This document shows, piece by piece, positions 13,797-15,634 of a DNA stretch of 15,634 nt (its first letter is position 1; every line of letters begins with the position of its first letter). The position numbers and the translations under genes are program-made. The notes under the pieces are model-generated. The model had not been told where the DNA came from, did not search any database, and saw only the letters and a program-made list of their open reading frames with translations. Source of the DNA: Campylobacterales bacterium (GTDB lineage: Bacteria > Campylobacterota > Campylobacteria > Campylobacterales > QNZT01); NCBI GenBank assembly GCA_027080605.1, contig JALWRO010000066.1, positions 1-15,634 of the forward strand, in the 5' to 3' direction.

Positions 13797-15377
13797 TTGA
13801 TCAATTTAAGAAATTATACAGTGCAAAACATAAAAAACGATCTTCTTTCCGGAATGGTCGTCGCGGTAGCGCTGGTTCCGGAGGCGATCGCTTTTAGTTT
13901 TATCGCCGGGGTCAGCCCGCTTGTCGGACTGTATGCCGCTTTTATTATCGGACTAGTGACATCGATTATGGGCGGAAAACCGGGTATGATCAGCGGCGCG
14001 ACCGGCGCGGTAGCGGTTGTATTTGTCGGGCTGGGTGTTGCAGTCGCACAAATGTACCCGAACCTTTCACGGGAAGAGCTCTCTGTCGTCACCCTGCACT
14101 ATATATTTCTGACCACTATTTTTGCAGGAATGTTTCAGGTACTGGTGGGTGCTTTAAAGCTCGGAAAGTTTATACGCCTGGTGCCGCAGCCTGCCATGTT
14201 CGGCTTTGTCAACGGTCTGGCGATTGTCATCGCGCTGGCACAATTGAAATTTTTCAGACCGCACGACTATGATCAACTGGGATCTTTTAAAGAGGTACTG
14301 TTCCATTCACTTCATGAAAACTACTGGATGTACATTCTTGTCGTCATTACGATGGCGATTATGTATTTTCTACCGAAGTTTACCAAAGCCGTACCGGCGG
14401 GACTGGTGGCGATCATCTCCCTAACTGCGATTGTCTATTTTCTTGGAATTGACACCAAAACAGTTTCCGATCTGGCAAACATAGAGGGTTCCTTTCCCCA
14501 TTTTGTCATGCCTGACGTTTCACTTATAAGCTGGGACAGCCTGAAAATTATCATCCCTTACGGCATCCTGGTGGGACTTGTCGGACTGATTGAATCGCTG
14601 CTGACGCTCTCCGTACTTGATGAAATGAGCGGCACAAGAGGCAGCGGCAACAGAGAATGTATCGCACAGGGCTGTGGAAATATCGCAAGCGGCTGCTTCG
14701 GCGGTATGGGAGGCTGCGCGATGATCGGACAGAGTATCATCAACTTCAGTTCGGGAGGGCTGGGGCGTCTTTCCTCGTTTACCGCCGCCGTACTGCTGAT
14801 ACTCTTCGTTGTCAGTCTGAGCGGTTTGATCGGCACCATTCCCGTTGCCGTTTTGGTGGGAATTATGTTCATGGTGAGTATCGGTACGTTTGAATTCAGC
14901 TCCGTCAGCCGTATTCGCTATATGCCAAGAGCCGATGCGTTTATTTTGATTATGGTGACGATCATCACCGTAATGTTCGACCTTGCAATCGCAGTGATCG
15001 CGGGTATTGTCATCTCCGCCCTTGTGTTTGCCTGGCAACATGCTAAAATATACTCCAGAACAAAAATAGAGGAAGACGGTACCAAAGTGTATATTTTGGA
15101 AGGTCCGCTCTTTTTTGGTTCCGTAACATCGTTCAATGAACAGTTTGATGTTGAAAATGATCCCAACCGTGTCGTGATCGACTTCAAAAATACACGCGTC
15201 ATGGATATATCCGGAGTCGAAGCGATCGATGCTATTACCAAAAAGTACAAGAAGGCGGGCAAGGAACTACTGCTCAGACACCTGAGCAAAGAGTGTAAAA
15301 ACCTGCTCAAAGAAGCAGGACCTTACTGCACCTATGCAGAAGATGATCCGGACTATAAAGTCGCATTTAACTATTAA
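13797..15377 (+). CDS. SulP family anion transporter with STAS domain
   Basis: 526 residues. The N-terminal part holds about ten to twelve membrane segments with the SulP signatures VALVPEAIAFSFIAGVSPLVGLYA-like block near residues 25-48 and GMISGATGAVAVV. Residues about 431-526 form a cytoplasmic STAS domain with the DISG motif (470-473; S472 corresponds to the serine that is regulated in anti-sigma antagonists). SulP proteins move sulfate, bicarbonate, dicarboxylates or other anions, often coupled to Na+ or H+. The substrate here cannot be read from sequence; bicarbonate uptake is possible if the host is an autotroph. The start is TTG: GAGGA (13786-13790) lies 6 bases upstream and no ATG is suitably placed. 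A 77-residue gene follows 10 bases downstream. Confidence 0.9.
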   Translation: MINLRNYTVQNIKNDLLSGMVVAVALVPEAIAFSFIAGVSPLVGLYAAFIIGLVTSIMGGKPGMISGATGAVAVVFVGLGVAVAQMYPNLSREELSVVTLHYIFLTTIFAGMFQVLVGALKLGKFIRLVPQPAMFGFVNGLAIVIALAQLKFFRPHDYDQLGSFKEVLFHSLHENYWMYILVVITMAIMYFLPKFTKAVPAGLVAIISLTAIVYFLGIDTKTVSDLANIEGSFPHFVMPDVSLISWDSLKIIIPYGILVGLVGLIESLLTLSVLDEMSGTRGSGNRECIAQGCGNIASGCFGGMGGCAMIGQSIINFSSGGLGRLSSFTAAVLLILFVVSLSGLIGTIPVAVLVGIMFMVSIGTFEFSSVSRIRYMPRADAFILIMVTIITVMFDLAIAVIAGIVISALVFAWQHAKIYSRTKIEEDGTKVYILEGPLFFGSVTSFNEQFDVENDPNRVVIDFKNTRVMDISGVEAIDAITKKYKKAGKELLLRHLSKECKNLLKEAGPYCTYAEDDPDYKVAFNY

Positions 15378-15387
15378 AGGAGAAACT

Positions 15388-15621
15388 ATGACACCTGTCG
15401 AAGATGTACGCAAAGAGATGAAAAAATATGAAGAGTGCAGAAATGCATTCTACACGCTTTTTGACAATGAAATACCCAAAAAAGAGAACGGTATGTTCGA
15501 CTTTGAAAAGGCGCCGAAACTCGATGCCAAAGAAGTGTACGATCTCTTTTTTAAACTCGATTATCAGGCGCGTAAACTGCGTGGTTTGCTGATTGAAGCA
15601 CGAGATATCAAAGTCGGATAA
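15388..15621 (+). CDS. Small helical protein of unknown function, co-operonic with SulP
   Basis: 77 residues, charged and mainly alpha-helical in appearance: two probable helices (about 4-27 and 46-72) joined by a Lys/Glu-rich turn around EIPKKENGMFDFEKAPKL. There is no signal peptide, membrane segment or cysteine motif (one Cys, C17). A very strong SD (AAAGGAGA, 15376-15383) precedes the ATG at 15388. The frame is open further upstream into SulP, but those starts lack a ribosome site. With 10 bases between SulP and this gene, co-transcription is near certain. It could be a cytoplasmic partner of the transporter or unrelated; I recognise no family. Confidence 0.7.
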   Translation: MTPVEDVRKEMKKYEECRNAFYTLFDNEIPKKENGMFDFEKAPKLDAKEVYDLFFKLDYQARKLRGLLIEARDIKVG

Positions 15622-15634
15622 TTGGCGCGTATAG

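Noticed and set aside
14520..15041. A 173-codon minus-strand open frame opposite the SulP gene
   Set aside because: The His/Asn/Asp-rich composition is the usual reverse complement of membrane-protein codons, and no start signals are seen.
15334..15387. An upstream extension of the last small gene to 15334
   Set aside because: The extension lies inside the SulP coding region and lacks a ribosome site, while the ATG at 15388 has a very strong SD.
1..15634. CRISPR arrays, tRNA or rRNA genes, insertion sequences and attachment sites
   Set aside because: No regularly spaced repeats, no transposase or integrase frames and no recognisable RNA-gene sequence were seen on reading both strands; nearly all bases are in coding genes and no gap exceeds 125 bases.

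Overview
The window is a gene-dense chromosomal stretch, probably from a Campylobacterota (epsilonproteobacterial) genome of the Sulfurimonas/Sulfurovum kind. The evidence is a desulforubrerythrin (desulforedoxin domain + rubrerythrin + rubredoxin, the type described from Campylobacter jejuni), pyrG directly coupled to recJ, an NhaA antiporter, a SulP transporter, AT-rich TATAAT-type promoters without clear -35 boxes, and AAGGA-type ribosome binding sites. No rRNA, tRNA, CRISPR array, insertion sequence or prophage gene is visible. The genus is an inference from gene content only.

Layout. 2-1302 (+): 3' part of a nitrilase-superfamily hydrolase overlapping pcm (protein repair) by 4 bases. 1370-4126 (+): a secreted, modular polysaccharide deacetylase with two copies of a carbohydrate-binding-like module, followed 9 bases later by a small lipoprotein carrying a DxDxDG calcium-loop motif. 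4202-5374 (+): nhaA. 5385-6576 (-): an oxidative-stress/iron pair, a Dps-like thioferritin followed by desulforubrerythrin, with a perfect 11-bp inverted repeat near its promoter. 6700-9923 (-): pyrG then recJ, joined by a TAATG stop/start. 9992-10672 (-): a class I SAM methyltransferase. 10744-11124 (+): a small four-helix membrane protein, overlapping the end of rnhB (11113-11649, -). 11761-12633 (+): a lipoprotein with LVIVD-type beta-propeller repeats. 12625-13701 (-): an orphan AAA_14/DUF4143-type ATPase. 13797-15377 (+): SulP transporter with STAS domain. 15388-15621 (+): a 77-residue helical protein.

How parts may work together. The thioferritin and desulforubrerythrin form a peroxide-detoxification and iron-storage unit, sensible for a microaerophile. 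The deacetylase and its lipoprotein partner look like an envelope or exopolysaccharide module. NhaA and SulP handle ions. Gene ends are packed tightly: two convergent pairs overlap by 9-12 bases, one pair shares a hairpin holding both stop codons, and one terminator lies inside the opposite-strand coding region of its neighbour.

I found no convincing wholly new system. The points most worth checking are the dyad at the thioferritin promoter, the duplicated-module deacetylase with its lipoprotein, the orphan ATPase with altered motifs, and the SulP-linked small protein.
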